31,215 nucleotides of DNA from Firmicutes bacterium UBA4916 (GTDB lineage Bacteria > Bacillota > Clostridia > Tissierellales > Tepidimicrobiaceae). The translations under genes and the position numbers were made by a program. Below the pieces are notes generated by a model, which worked only from the letters and a program-made list of their open reading frames with translations, ran no database searches and was not told the DNA's origin. Positions within the stretch are counted from its first letter, which is position 1. Every line of letters starts with the position of its first letter. The stretch lies in contig DHBY01000089.1 of the NCBI GenBank assembly GCA_002398845.1, positions 1 through 31,215 of the forward strand. The letters are read 5' to 3'. This document shows, piece after piece, positions 22,788-30,248 of the stretch.

Positions 22788-23465
22788 ATGATTGATAAGG
22801 TAATTGATATGAACATGGTACAGATTATTGGGAAAATTAGTTCACCAATGGATTTTAGTCATGAAATGTATGGTGAGGGGTTTTATAATTTCGAATTAGA
22901 AGTCCCAAGGTTAAGCGATTCAGTGGATATTTTGCCTGTGACCATATCTGAGCGGCTAATCGTCAATATGGATTTAACACCAGGTAATTATGTAGAAATC
23001 TATGGTCAATTGCGCTCCTACAATAGGTATATTAATAATTCAAGTCGTCTTATTTTAACTATTTTTGCAAGGGATATTAGGGCCTTGGAGAATGAAGAAG
23101 AAATAAAGGAATTATTAAAAGCACCTAATGAAATTTATTTAGACGGCTATATTTGCAAATCACCTATTTATAGAACTACACCTTTTGGCAGGGAAATTTC
23201 CGATTTACTTATAGCGGTTAATAGGCCTTATAACAAATCTGATTATATACCTTGTATTGCTTGGGGAAGAAATGCTAGGTTTTGTGAAAAATTATTGGTA
23301 GGCGACCATATTAGGATATGGGGCAGAATCCAAAGCCGAGAATATCAGAAAAAGCATAATAATGATGAAGTAGAAACAAAGATGGCCTATGAAGTATCCA
23401 TATCTAAATTAGAGTATGTTGAAAACGATAATAATAGGACAGATGATTATGACGAAGAGCTATAA
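22788..23465 (+). CDS. Tandem OB-fold single-stranded DNA-binding-like protein
   Basis: A 225-residue protein with two SSB-like OB folds. The first spans about residues 9-100 (VQIIGKISSPMDFSHEMYGE, FYNFELEVPRLS, NYVEIYGQLRSY). The second spans about 115-212 (EIYLDGYICKSPIYRTTPFG, ISDLLIAVNRPYNKSDYIPC, GDHIRIWGRIQSREYQKK). It ends in an acidic tail, DDYDEEL, reminiscent of the acidic tip of SSB proteins. It is distinct from the usual single-domain SSB. A second-domain AFCE-like surface (IAWGRNARFCEKL) matches the SSB pattern. GGGGGAG supports ATG 22788. The gene stands alone between two terminators. Its DNA-binding role is inferred from the fold. Confidence 0.78.
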   Translation: MIDKVIDMNMVQIIGKISSPMDFSHEMYGEGFYNFELEVPRLSDSVDILPVTISERLIVNMDLTPGNYVEIYGQLRSYNRYINNSSRLILTIFARDIRALENEEEIKELLKAPNEIYLDGYICKSPIYRTTPFGREISDLLIAVNRPYNKSDYIPCIAWGRNARFCEKLLVGDHIRIWGRIQSREYQKKHNNDEVETKMAYEVSISKLEYVENDNNRTDDYDEEL

Positions 23466-23473
23466 AGGCTAAT

Positions 23474-23531
23474 AAAGGCATGCTTTCTGTATATTATTTT
23501 TTTATGATAAAACAGAAAGCATGCCTTTTTT
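23474..23531 (+). terminator. Strong terminator after the OB-fold gene
   Basis: A perfect 17-base stem (23474-23490 with 23512-23528) with a 21-base A/T-rich loop precedes a T tract. Confidence 0.88.
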
Positions 23532-23563
23532 ATTTATTTTTGTTCCACTAAACCCTTATTATA

Positions 23564-23572
23564 TGTTATAAT
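23564..23572 (+). promoter_or_regulatory. Extended -10 promoter of the small membrane protein/hpt unit
   Basis: TGT-TATAAT (23564-23572) is a perfect -10 with TG extension, directly after a strong terminator. No good -35 is seen. Confidence 0.65.
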
Positions 23573-23607
23573 CTACACAATATAACTAGAGGCTAAGGAG
23601 AGTATTT

Positions 23608-23730
23608 ATGAATATAAAAATAATAATTATTTCTATAGTATTAATTATATTTGTTAGTCTACAGTATACCCTAAACAAGATATTAGCTGAATTAAGGGAA
23701 ATAAAACAAATATTAAGAGGAAAGTTTTAA
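23608..23730 (+). CDS. 40-residue single-pass membrane peptide
   Basis: The sequence starts MNIKIIIISIVLIIFVSLQY and ends with an amphipathic helix, LNKILAELREIKQILRGKF. It therefore has one membrane span (about residues 4-19) followed by a short coiled-coil-like heptad pattern. AAGGAG (23595-23600) stands 7 bases before ATG 23608. An extended -10 promoter lies about 36 bases upstream of the gene, after a strong terminator. It is the first gene before hpt, 30 bases apart. I do not recognise the family. Short proteins of this design are often assembly partners or regulators of membrane complexes. It is too short for usual annotation. Confidence 0.7.
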   Translation: MNIKIIIISIVLIIFVSLQYTLNKILAELREIKQILRGKF

Positions 23731-23760
23731 TAGCATATAAAAAGAGGGGAGAGGTGCAAT

Positions 23761-24288
23761 TTGGAATTACATGGGAAACCTAAAATATTATTTAGTCAAG
23801 ATGAAATATCTAAAAGAGTAAAAGAATTAGGAAAAGTAATATCTAATGATTATAAAGATAGGGATATTGTAGTAATTTCCCTACTCAGAGGGAGCTTTAT
23901 ATTTGCGGCTGATTTAATAAGGGAGCTGGAAGTACCTGTTAATATTGATTTTATGACCACTTCATCTTATGAACATAATGAAATATCTTCTGGGATAGTA
24001 GAAATAATTAACGATGTTAGAACAGATATTAAAGATAAGGATGTTTTGATTGTAGATGATATTATAGATTCAGGACATACTATGAAAAAAGTAGTAGAGT
24101 TTGTAGGCATGAAAGAACCAAAATCCATTAATATTTGTGTAATGCTGGACAAGCCAAGTAGAAGAGAGGCCGATATTGCCCCCGATTATGTAGGCTTTAC
24201 TATACCTGATGTATTTATTGTAGGATATGGTCTTAACTATGGAGATTATTATAGAAATATTCCTTATATATTTACTTTTGACGAATAA
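23761..24288 (+). CDS. hpt: Hypoxanthine phosphoribosyltransferase
   Basis: A 175-residue purine salvage enzyme converting hypoxanthine (and guanine) plus PRPP to IMP/GMP. The PRPP-binding motif is VLIVDDIIDSGHT (about 95-107). LLRGSFIFAADLIREL, FMTTSSYEH and FIVGYGLNYGDYYRNIPYI are typical HPRT blocks. The start is TTG at 23761 after AGAGGTG. The gene lies 30 bases after the small membrane peptide and ends in a bidirectional terminator facing the dap operon. It is not beside tilS or ftsH, its common neighbours in Firmicutes. Confidence 0.95.
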   Translation: MELHGKPKILFSQDEISKRVKELGKVISNDYKDRDIVVISLLRGSFIFAADLIRELEVPVNIDFMTTSSYEHNEISSGIVEIINDVRTDIKDKDVLIVDDIIDSGHTMKKVVEFVGMKEPKSINICVMLDKPSRREADIAPDYVGFTIPDVFIVGYGLNYGDYYRNIPYIFTFDE

Positions 24289-24318
24289 AAAACCTACAGA
24301 AAAATTCTGCAGGTTTTT
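24288..24318. terminator. Bidirectional terminator between hpt and dapB
   Basis: AAAACCT-A-CAGAA pairs with TTCTG-C-AGGTTTT with one mismatch. A tracts and T tracts flank it on both strands. Confidence 0.85.
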
Positions 24319-24320
24319 AT

Positions 24321-25085
24321 TTATTTTGATTGATTAATTATATCATCCATGTTAAATAGCCCATTGCTTTTTTTAACTATGAATTGTGTAGCCGTTAATG
24401 CACCTTTTGCAAAGACGTTTTTTGATGAAGCACTATGTTTTATTTCTAATGTTTCGTCTAAACCCGCAAACAATACATTATGTTCACCTACTATAGTCCC
24501 ACCTCGAACTGCATGTATTCCGATTTCCTTAGGAGATCTTTTATGGGTTTTTGCATTTCTACCAAAGGTATATACTTTATTATTGTCAAATACTTCATTA
24601 ATTTTGTTGGCAATCATATAAGCAGTACCACTAGGTGCATCTAACTTTTTATTATGATGCTTTTCAATGATTTCAATATCAAAATCCTCACCTAATACGG
24701 ATGCAGTTTTTGAAACTAAGGATAATAGAAGATTTATTCCCAAAGACATATTTGCTGAATAAAATATTGGGATTTCTTTTGAAGCTTCATTTAGCTTTTG
24801 CATTTCCTTTTCTTTATAACCAGTAGTACCAATTACCAAAGCTGACTTATTAGCTTTTGCATAGTTTAGCAAATCATCTAAAGATGAAGGATGAGAAAAA
24901 TCAATTATTACATCACAATCATCATGTAAATCACTGAGAGCTTTATATACTTTAATGTCACCTTTATAGGTATCAGCATTTCTATCTATGCCGCCAACTA
25001 ACTCCATATCATCTCTATTTATTATTTGATTACTAACTACTTGACCCATTTGACCTAAAAATCCGTTAACAACAGCTTTTATCAT
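24321..25085 (-). CDS. dapB: 4-hydroxy-tetrahydrodipicolinate reductase
   Basis: A 254-residue NAD(P)H-dependent enzyme of the lysine/diaminopimelate pathway. The N-terminal Rossmann motif is VNGFLGQMGQVV (6-17), followed by VIGTTGY (84-90). The active-site signature EKHHNKKLDAPSGTA is at 141-155, with the catalytic His143-His144 and Lys147. It reduces the product of DapA to tetrahydrodipicolinate. In spore formers the oxidised relative dipicolinate is also made from the DapA product. Its ribosome binding site GGGAGG lies in the last codons of dapA, with a gap of 5 bases, indicating translational coupling. It is the last gene of asd-dapA-dapB. Confidence 0.97.
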   Translation of the reverse strand: MIKAVVNGFLGQMGQVVSNQIINRDDMELVGGIDRNADTYKGDIKVYKALSDLHDDCDVIIDFSHPSSLDDLLNYAKANKSALVIGTTGYKEKEMQKLNEASKEIPIFYSANMSLGINLLLSLVSKTASVLGEDFDIEIIEKHHNKKLDAPSGTAYMIANKINEVFDNNKVYTFGRNAKTHKRSPKEIGIHAVRGGTIVGEHNVLFAGLDETLEIKHSASSKNVFAKGALTATQFIVKKSNGLFNMDDIINQSK

Positions 25086-25090
25086 AATTA

Positions 25091-25972
25091 CTACCTCCCT
25101 ATATTCATTCCATATAGAGACATTTCATGGATTAGTTTTTCTCTATTTTCATTAACCATAGAGGTAAGTGGCAATCTACATGGGCCTACTTCTATACCTA
25201 ATATATTCATAGCTTCTTTTATTGGAATAGGATTTACTTCGATAAATAAAGCATCAATTAATGGTTTCATTTTTAATTGAAGTTTCCTAGAAGATTCTAA
25301 ATCTCCATCTAAGAAATATTTAACTATATTGTGGGTGTCCTTAGGAAGAATATTTGCCACAACGGATATGACTCCATGACCGCCTAATGATAATAATGGA
25401 ACTATCATATCATCATTTCCTGAATATATATAGAAATCATCAGGAACCAGTCTTGCAATTTCTGCTACTTGAGCTATATTGCCGCTTGCTTCTTTTACGC
25501 CTCTAATATTTGGATGTTTTGATAATTCACCAATAGTCTTTGGAAGAATATTTAATCCAGTTCTTCCGGGCACATTATAAATAATAATTGGGGTATTAAC
25601 ACTATCCCCAATGGTAGTATAATGTTCTATAAGCCCTTTTTGAGTTGTTTTATTATAATATGGTGTTACGATTAATAATCCATCTACTCCAACTTTTTCT
25701 GCATATTGGCTTAATTCTATAGAGTATTTGGTGTTGTTGCTGCCAGTTCCGGCTATAACAGGTATTCTCTTATTTATCTTTTCTACTGTAAATCTTATAG
25801 CTTCTTTTCGTTCATCATCGGACATTGTGGCGGATTCTCCTGTAGTGCCGCATATTATTATGGCATCAGTGCCTTCAGAAACATGCCATTCAAGCAATTC
25901 TCCCAGTTTTTTAAAATCAATTTTGCCATCCTTAAATGGTGTTACTATTGCTACTCCAGAACCTTCAAACAT
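25091..25972 (-). CDS. dapA: 4-hydroxy-tetrahydrodipicolinate synthase
   Basis: A 293-residue class I aldolase condensing pyruvate with aspartate semialdehyde. GTTGES at 42-47 carries the proton-relay Thr44. Tyr132 lies in IIYNVPGRTG, where Arg137 binds substrate. The Schiff-base Lys160 lies in RGVKEASGN. AGGAGG precedes the ATG. It is the middle gene of the minus-strand operon asd-dapA-dapB, 20 bases after asd and 5 bases before dapB. The operon supplies diaminopimelate for peptidoglycan, lysine, and the precursor of dipicolinate, a major spore constituent. Confidence 0.97.
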   Translation of the reverse strand: MFEGSGVAIVTPFKDGKIDFKKLGELLEWHVSEGTDAIIICGTTGESATMSDDERKEAIRFTVEKINKRIPVIAGTGSNNTKYSIELSQYAEKVGVDGLLIVTPYYNKTTQKGLIEHYTTIGDSVNTPIIIYNVPGRTGLNILPKTIGELSKHPNIRGVKEASGNIAQVAEIARLVPDDFYIYSGNDDMIVPLLSLGGHGVISVVANILPKDTHNIVKYFLDGDLESSRKLQLKMKPLIDALFIEVNPIPIKEAMNILGIEVGPCRLPLTSMVNENREKLIHEMSLYGMNIGR

Positions 25973-25992
25973 TCTTTATACCTCCTATTTGT

Positions 25993-26976
25993 TTATTTAT
26001 TTATTAATAATTCAGCTATTTGGACCGTATTAGTTGCTGCACCTTTACGACTGTTGTCTGCTACAATCCAAATATTTAATCCATTTTCCACACTAAAATC
26101 TCGTCTTATCCTACCTACATAGACAATATCCTTGCCTTCAGCAAGAATTGGCATAGGATATACATTATTGGAAGGATCATCTAACACTTCTATTCCATCA
26201 CTATTCCTAAATAGTTCAAATATATCTTCTAATTCAAAACTTTTTTCTAGTTCTATATTAGCAGATACAGAATGACCATATTTAACTGGCACCCGTGCGG
26301 TAGTAGCAGTTATTTTTATATCTGGATCATTTAATATTTTTTTTGTTTCTTCTATCATCTTCATTTCTTCTTTTGTATACCCATTTTCTAAAAATTCATC
26401 TATATGAGGCAATACATTAAAAGCAATGGGGTGAGGATATTTATTATGGTAAGGTGCTGACAAACCATTTTCTAAATCCTTAAGCCCCCCAACACCTGAA
26501 CCTGAAACAGCTTGGTAGGTTGAGAAAACCACTCTTTTCAATTTATATTTATCATTTAAAGGTTTTAATGGTATCACGGATTGAATAGTAGAACAATTTG
26601 GGTTAGATATAATCCCCTGATGTCCATGTATTGCTTCGGGATTAACTTCGGGAACTATTAATGGTACCCAATCCTCCATTCTCCATGCACTGCTATTATC
26701 AATTACTATAATTCCTTTTTCTTTTGCTAAAGGCGCATATTTTTTGCTAATATTACCTCCAGCTGAAAACAAAGCTATATCCATTGGCTTATCAAAAGAA
26801 TGCTCATTTAATTCCTCTACTTCAAATTCTTTATTGTTGAAAACAATCTTTTTTCCCTTAGATTTAGCTGATGCAAAGAGGTAGAGCTTATCTACTGGGA
26901 AATTCCTTTCTTCCATTACTTTTAAAAAGTTTCTACCTACCATACCTGTTGCGCCTACAATTCCAACATTTACCAT
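25993..26976 (-). CDS. asd: Aspartate-semialdehyde dehydrogenase
   Basis: A 327-residue NADP-dependent enzyme reducing aspartyl phosphate to the semialdehyde, the branch point to lysine/DAP, threonine and methionine. The N-terminal Rossmann motif GIVGATGMVGRNF is at 5-17. NPNCSTIQ has the catalytic Cys128. RVPVKYGHSVSANIE carries the conserved substrate-binding Arg and active-site His. RKGAATNTVQIAELL is the typical C-terminus. AGGAGGTG stands 10 bases before ATG 26976. First gene of the asd-dapA-dapB operon; a perfect palindrome lies about 50 bases upstream. No lysine riboswitch is recognisable in the short leader. Confidence 0.97.
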   Translation of the reverse strand: MVNVGIVGATGMVGRNFLKVMEERNFPVDKLYLFASAKSKGKKIVFNNKEFEVEELNEHSFDKPMDIALFSAGGNISKKYAPLAKEKGIIVIDNSSAWRMEDWVPLIVPEVNPEAIHGHQGIISNPNCSTIQSVIPLKPLNDKYKLKRVVFSTYQAVSGSGVGGLKDLENGLSAPYHNKYPHPIAFNVLPHIDEFLENGYTKEEMKMIEETKKILNDPDIKITATTARVPVKYGHSVSANIELEKSFELEDIFELFRNSDGIEVLDDPSNNVYPMPILAEGKDIVYVGRIRRDFSVENGLNIWIVADNSRKGAATNTVQIAELLINK

Positions 26977-27024
26977 ATTAACTGGACACCTCCTGAAAGA
27001 TATTATTTATTAATATATATGATA

Positions 27025-27041
27025 TAACATAATATATGTTA
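27025..27041. promoter_or_regulatory. Palindrome upstream of the asd-dap operon
   Basis: TAACATA (27025-27031) and TATGTTA (27035-27041) are a perfect inverted repeat around ATA. It lies between the divergent asd and CPBP protease genes and could be an operator for either. The surrounding A/T richness reduces confidence. Confidence 0.4.
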
Positions 27042-27111
27042 ATAGAAGAGTTTATTTGATTTTAATTATTAAAAAGTATAAAATATATGAAAAGAAAGGG
27101 GAAAAAGCTAG

Positions 27112-28068
27112 ATGATAGAAAACAAAAATAATCCATCGATTTTAGAAACAAATGTTTTATATTTAATTATAGCACTTTTGCTTACAACTATTGGAGCATA
27201 TGTTCAGTCTAAAGAGGTTTATACTGGACTTCTAATAACGGAATATTTGATTATTTTATTGCCTACATTATCATATTTAAAAATCAATGGATATTCTATA
27301 AAAGATAATTTAAATTTAAATAAAATAAGTTTAAAACAAGCTGTACTTGTATTATTTATTGTTATCTTTTCTTATCCAGTGGCAGTGTTTTTTAATTTAT
27401 TAGGTATTACTATATTGGATAAATTTGTTCAGATAAGGGCAACCCCCATTCCTATTCCATCAACATTTAAGGAATACATATTAGGCTTTTTGGTAATTGC
27501 CTTAACACCCGGTATATGTGAAGAAATAATGTTTAGAGGAATGGTTATGAGCTCTTATAAAAGCCTTGGGAGAAGAAAATCTATTATTTATTCAGCTATG
27601 CTTTTCGGGCTATTTCATTTTAATTTACAAAATCTATTGGGACCAATTTATTTAGGAATTTTGTTTGGAATAATAGCCTATAAAACCAATTCTTTGTTTT
27701 CCACAATGATTGGTCATACCATGAATAACACAATAGCTTTAACTATAGGATATATGTCTACCAAATTAGAACAAGGAATGGAATCAAATATGGAGGCAAT
27801 AAGTATGCCACAAGGAAAACAAATGATAATGGCTTTTTTAGGATTGGGCCTATTGGCTTTAGTATTTGGGCTTATAGCTTATAAACTAATTAAGATTTTG
27901 CCTAGTAGCGATGAAAAAGAGCTTGTAGAGGTTAATAATTTTATTATAGGAAAGCCTTTGATTAAAGATATGAATGGGAATAAAGGTATTAGTATAATAG
28001 AAAGTTTACCCATATTAGTGGTGATTTTGATGTTTTTTTATTGGCATTTCAAATATTTATTTATATAA
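27112..28068 (+). CDS. CPBP family intramembrane metalloprotease
   Basis: A 318-residue polytopic membrane protein of the CAAX protease/bacteriocin-processing (Abi) family. The three catalytic motifs are present. EEIMFR has Glu137, Glu138 and Arg142. FGLFHFN has His169. The third motif is HTMNN (His202, Asn206). About eight hydrophobic segments are visible, including 13-30, 39-55, 73-95, 125-140, 157-170, 176-198, 236-256 and 296-318. Bacterial members take part in bacteriocin self-immunity or protein secretion; the target here is unknown. The ATG at 27112 follows AAAGGGG. A transcript running past its stop would enter the hairpin that masks the SASP gene downstream. Confidence 0.92.
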   Translation: MIENKNNPSILETNVLYLIIALLLTTIGAYVQSKEVYTGLLITEYLIILLPTLSYLKINGYSIKDNLNLNKISLKQAVLVLFIVIFSYPVAVFFNLLGITILDKFVQIRATPIPIPSTFKEYILGFLVIALTPGICEEIMFRGMVMSSYKSLGRRKSIIYSAMLFGLFHFNLQNLLGPIYLGILFGIIAYKTNSLFSTMIGHTMNNTIALTIGYMSTKLEQGMESNMEAISMPQGKQMIMAFLGLGLLALVFGLIAYKLIKILPSSDEKELVEVNNFIIGKPLIKDMNGNKGISIIESLPILVVILMFFYWHFKYLFI

Positions 28069-28098
28069 GAATAAAACCCTTCATCCCTCCTAATACTA
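28069..28098 (+). promoter_or_regulatory. Putative sigma-G promoter lying inside the SASP hairpin
   Basis: GAATA (28069-28073, fits -35 GHATR), 18 bases, then AATACTA (28092-28098), one mismatch from -10 CATNHTA. Initiation near 28105 would begin at or just before the Shine-Dalgarno and leave out the 5' arm of the hairpin. Confidence 0.5.
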
Positions 28099-28116
28099 AG
28101 TTTTAGGAGGGATGAA
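28080..28116 (+). promoter_or_regulatory. Perfect hairpin burying the SASP ribosome binding site
   Basis: Positions 28080-28093 and 28103-28116 form a perfect 14-base stem with a 9-base loop. The Shine-Dalgarno AGGAGGG (28105-28111) is entirely paired. No T tract follows, so it is not a standard terminator. Confidence 0.75.
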
Positions 28117-28117
28117 T

Positions 28118-28309
28118 TTGAAAGGGAAGAAAAAGAAAGAAAAAAAGGAAACCATAGAAGATAAATTAAAGTATGAAATAGCTGAGGAATTAGGGCTAAT
28201 GGATAAAATCGAAGAAGTGGGCTGGGGCGGCTTAACAGCTAAAGAGTCAGGTAAAATTGGAGGGCTGATAACAGTAAGAAAAAGGGATATTAATAAGGAA
28301 GATAAGTAG
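28118..28309 (+). CDS. SspF-like alpha/beta-type small acid-soluble spore protein
   Basis: A 63-residue protein. A Lys-rich N-terminus (KGKKKKEKKE) is followed by LKYEIAEELGL, the first SASP block with the germination-protease site. The second is WGGLTAKESGKIGGLITVRK, the SspF-type DNA-binding signature. It probably binds forespore DNA. A TTG start at 28118 is chosen because AGGAGGG (28105-28111) ends 6 bases before it; the ATG at 28112 is directly adjacent to the site and too close. The ribosome binding site is locked in a 14-base perfect hairpin, whose loop contains a sigma-G-like -10. The next gene, a sirtuin, follows after 23 bases. Confidence 0.85.
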   Translation: MKGKKKKEKKETIEDKLKYEIAEELGLMDKIEEVGWGGLTAKESGKIGGLITVRKRDINKEDK

Positions 28310-28332
28310 AAAAATAATAAGGGGGAATTTTT

Positions 28333-29076
28333 ATGAGCATAGAGGATATTAAAAAAGTTGCAAAATTAATTAAAGACTCATCTAAAACCATGGTCTTAAC
28401 AGGTGCAGGGATTTCGACGGAAAGTGGTATACCAGATTTTAGAAGTCCCAATACAGGTTTATGGGAACATATTGACCCAATGGAGGCTTTATCAACTTCT
28501 GTATTGTACAATAATCCTAAGAAATTCTATAAGGAAGGGTTTAATATGCTTTTAAGTATGACAGATGCTGAACCTAATAGAGCTCATTTTGCTTTGGCTG
28601 AAATGGAAAGGCTAGGATATATTAAGGGGGTAATTACCCAAAATATTGATAATTTACACTATAAAGCAGGTTCTAAATATATTTTAGAGGTTCACGGCAA
28701 TACTAGAGAAGGCTCTTGTATGAAATGTGCTAATACAGTAGATTTAAATGTTTTAATAAATAAAGTCAATAATGGGGAAATACCACCAAAATGTGATAAC
28801 TGTGGTGGAACTCTTAGACCAGACGTTGTATTTTTTGGAGATATGCTGCCAGAGGATTTCAACACTTCAGTGCGAGAAGTAGAGACAAGCGATTTATTGA
28901 TTGTAATAGGGTCAAGCCTAACAGTATCTCCAGTAAATTATTTGCCGCAAATGGCAAAAAAACTTGTTATAATAAATATGGGACCAACAGCCATGGATAG
29001 TTTTGCTGAAGTAAAAATTGAGGATAAAGCAGGCAAGACTTTGGAAGCTATTTTAGATGAATTATACGAGGAGTAA
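28333..29076 (+). CDS. cobB: NAD-dependent protein deacylase (sirtuin)
   Basis: A 247-residue Sir2 enzyme removing acyl groups from lysines with NAD consumption. GAGISTESGIPDFRSPNTGLW is interrupted here only for length: GAGIST is at 24-29 and PDFRS at 34-38. TQNIDNLH (102-109) and the catalytic His121 in EVHGNT follow. Four zinc Cys are at 129, 132, 154 and 157. FFGDMLPE and IGSSLTVSPVN complete the family pattern. The Tyr/Arg pair of desuccinylase-type sirtuins is not evident, so deacetylase activity is more likely. AAGGGGG precedes the ATG. It is followed 4 bases later by a methyltransferase gene, so an operon is likely. Confidence 0.93.
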   Translation: MSIEDIKKVAKLIKDSSKTMVLTGAGISTESGIPDFRSPNTGLWEHIDPMEALSTSVLYNNPKKFYKEGFNMLLSMTDAEPNRAHFALAEMERLGYIKGVITQNIDNLHYKAGSKYILEVHGNTREGSCMKCANTVDLNVLINKVNNGEIPPKCDNCGGTLRPDVVFFGDMLPEDFNTSVREVETSDLLIVIGSSLTVSPVNYLPQMAKKLVIINMGPTAMDSFAEVKIEDKAGKTLEAILDELYEE

Positions 29077-29080
29077 GGCC

Positions 29081-29815
29081 ATGTATAACAATTTTGCATA
29101 TATCTATGACGAATTAATGGCAGATATAGATTATAAGGATTGGTATTTATATATTAAAAGTATATTTGATAAATTCAATAAAATGCCTAAAAAACTTTTG
29201 GAGATGGCTTGTGGTACAGGCAATTTATCATATTATTTGGCAAAGGGTGGATATGATTTAACTTGCTTTGATTTATCCTCGGAAATGCTGAGCATTGCTT
29301 ACAATAAATTGATTAAATTTAAAAATGTGCAAATCTTGAATCAAAATATGGTTGATTTTCATATTAACAAAAAATTTGATGCAGTTATATCTATATGCGA
29401 TAGCATCAATTATATAGAAGATAAAGACGATTTATTGGCTGTATTTAAGAATGCAAGGGAGCATTTAGATGATGATGGAATATTTATATTCGACATAAAT
29501 TCTCATTATAAGTTAAAGCATATTATTGGGAACAATACCTTTGTAGAAGATAGGGAAGATATTTTCTATGTATGGCAAAATTACTTTGATGAAAGCAATG
29601 ATATTGCAGAATTCTATCTAAGCTTTTTTGTATCCGATGAAGATGGTAAATATACAAGGTTTGATGAAGAACATTTTGAAAAGGCTTATTATACAGATGA
29701 AATTATTGAATTATTAAAACAAGCTTCCTTCGAAAAAGTTCATTGCTTTGATGGATTTACATTTAATAAACCTAATGAGAAGTCGGAAAGAATAAATTTT
29801 ATAGCTATGGTCTAA
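29081..29815 (+). CDS. Class I SAM-dependent methyltransferase (YqeM-like)
   Basis: A 244-residue methyltransferase starting MYNNFAYIYDELMADIDYKD, the usual start of the YqeM-like group in Firmicutes. Motif I is LLEMACGTGNLS (39-50), motif II DLTCFDLSSEMLSIA, and the post-II region FDAVISICDSINYIED precedes FIFDINSHYKL. The substrate is unknown. The start ATG 29081 follows CGAGGAG (29067-29073), which lies in the end of the sirtuin gene; the earlier in-frame start at 29057 falls inside that gene. The 4-base gap indicates co-transcription with the sirtuin. Confidence 0.88.
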   Translation: MYNNFAYIYDELMADIDYKDWYLYIKSIFDKFNKMPKKLLEMACGTGNLSYYLAKGGYDLTCFDLSSEMLSIAYNKLIKFKNVQILNQNMVDFHINKKFDAVISICDSINYIEDKDDLLAVFKNAREHLDDDGIFIFDINSHYKLKHIIGNNTFVEDREDIFYVWQNYFDESNDIAEFYLSFFVSDEDGKYTRFDEEHFEKAYYTDEIIELLKQASFEKVHCFDGFTFNKPNEKSERINFIAMV

Positions 29816-29863
29816 TAATATGAAAACTTAGAAGAATATTTAAGAAAATATTGGGGATATTAT

Positions 29864-29893
29864 TTGACAAGGATATCTAATTTGTGATAGACT
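29864..29893 (+). promoter_or_regulatory. Promoter of the cold shock gene
   Basis: TTGACA (29864-29869), 18 bases, then TAGACT (29888-29893). A start near 29900 gives a leader of about 58 bases with a stem TAGATGA (29904-29910)/TCATCTA (29921-29927) at its 5' end. Confidence 0.6.
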
Positions 29894-29957
29894 TATTTAA
29901 GGGTAGATGATACATAGGACTCATCTATTAAATTGTTGTATTGGAGGAATGTTTCAA

Positions 29958-30158
29958 ATGGTAAAAGGTACTGTAAAGTGGTTTAACGCTACAAAAGGAT
30001 ATGGTTTTATTTCTACTGAAGAAGGGGAAGATGTATTTGTACATTATTCAGCAATAACTTCAGACGGATTTAAAACTTTAGAAGAAGGACAAAATGTTGA
30101 ATTCGAAATAGTTCAAGGAGAAAAAGGTCCTCAAGCTACTAACGTTATTAAACTATAA
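29958..30158 (+). CDS. Cold shock protein (CspA family)
   Basis: A 66-residue single OB fold with RNP1 KGYGFI (about 16-21) and RNP2 VFVHYSAI (29-36). It starts MVKGTVKWFNATKGYGFIS and ends GPQATNVIKL. It binds single-stranded RNA/DNA as an RNA chaperone. The start is ATG 29958, ten bases after GGAGG; 17 in-frame codons upstream (from 29907) are leader sequence. A 7-base stem-loop lies at the predicted 5' end of the mRNA, and a strong terminator follows, so the gene is monocistronic. Confidence 0.96.
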   Translation: MVKGTVKWFNATKGYGFISTEEGEDVFVHYSAITSDGFKTLEEGQNVEFEIVQGEKGPQATNVIKL

Positions 30159-30197
30159 ACCTGATTCTCTTTTATATAGTTTTTAACAGTAGCAATC

Positions 30198-30222
30198 AAG
30201 CCCCTGATAAAGGGGCTTTAAA
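30198..30222 (+). terminator. Terminator of the cold shock gene
   Basis: AAGCCCCT (30198-30205) pairs with AGGGGCTT (30211-30218) around a 5-base loop, followed by a weak T-rich tract. Confidence 0.8.
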
Positions 30223-30248
30223 TATTTTATCGTGCAAAGGAGTAGGCT

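Noticed and set aside
24349..26122. Plus-strand frames opposite dapB, dapA and asd
   Set aside because: They are antisense shadows of three well-identified genes and have no ribosome binding sites.
26977..27111. Lysine riboswitch before asd
   Set aside because: The gap is only 135 bases and shows no conserved lysine riboswitch core.
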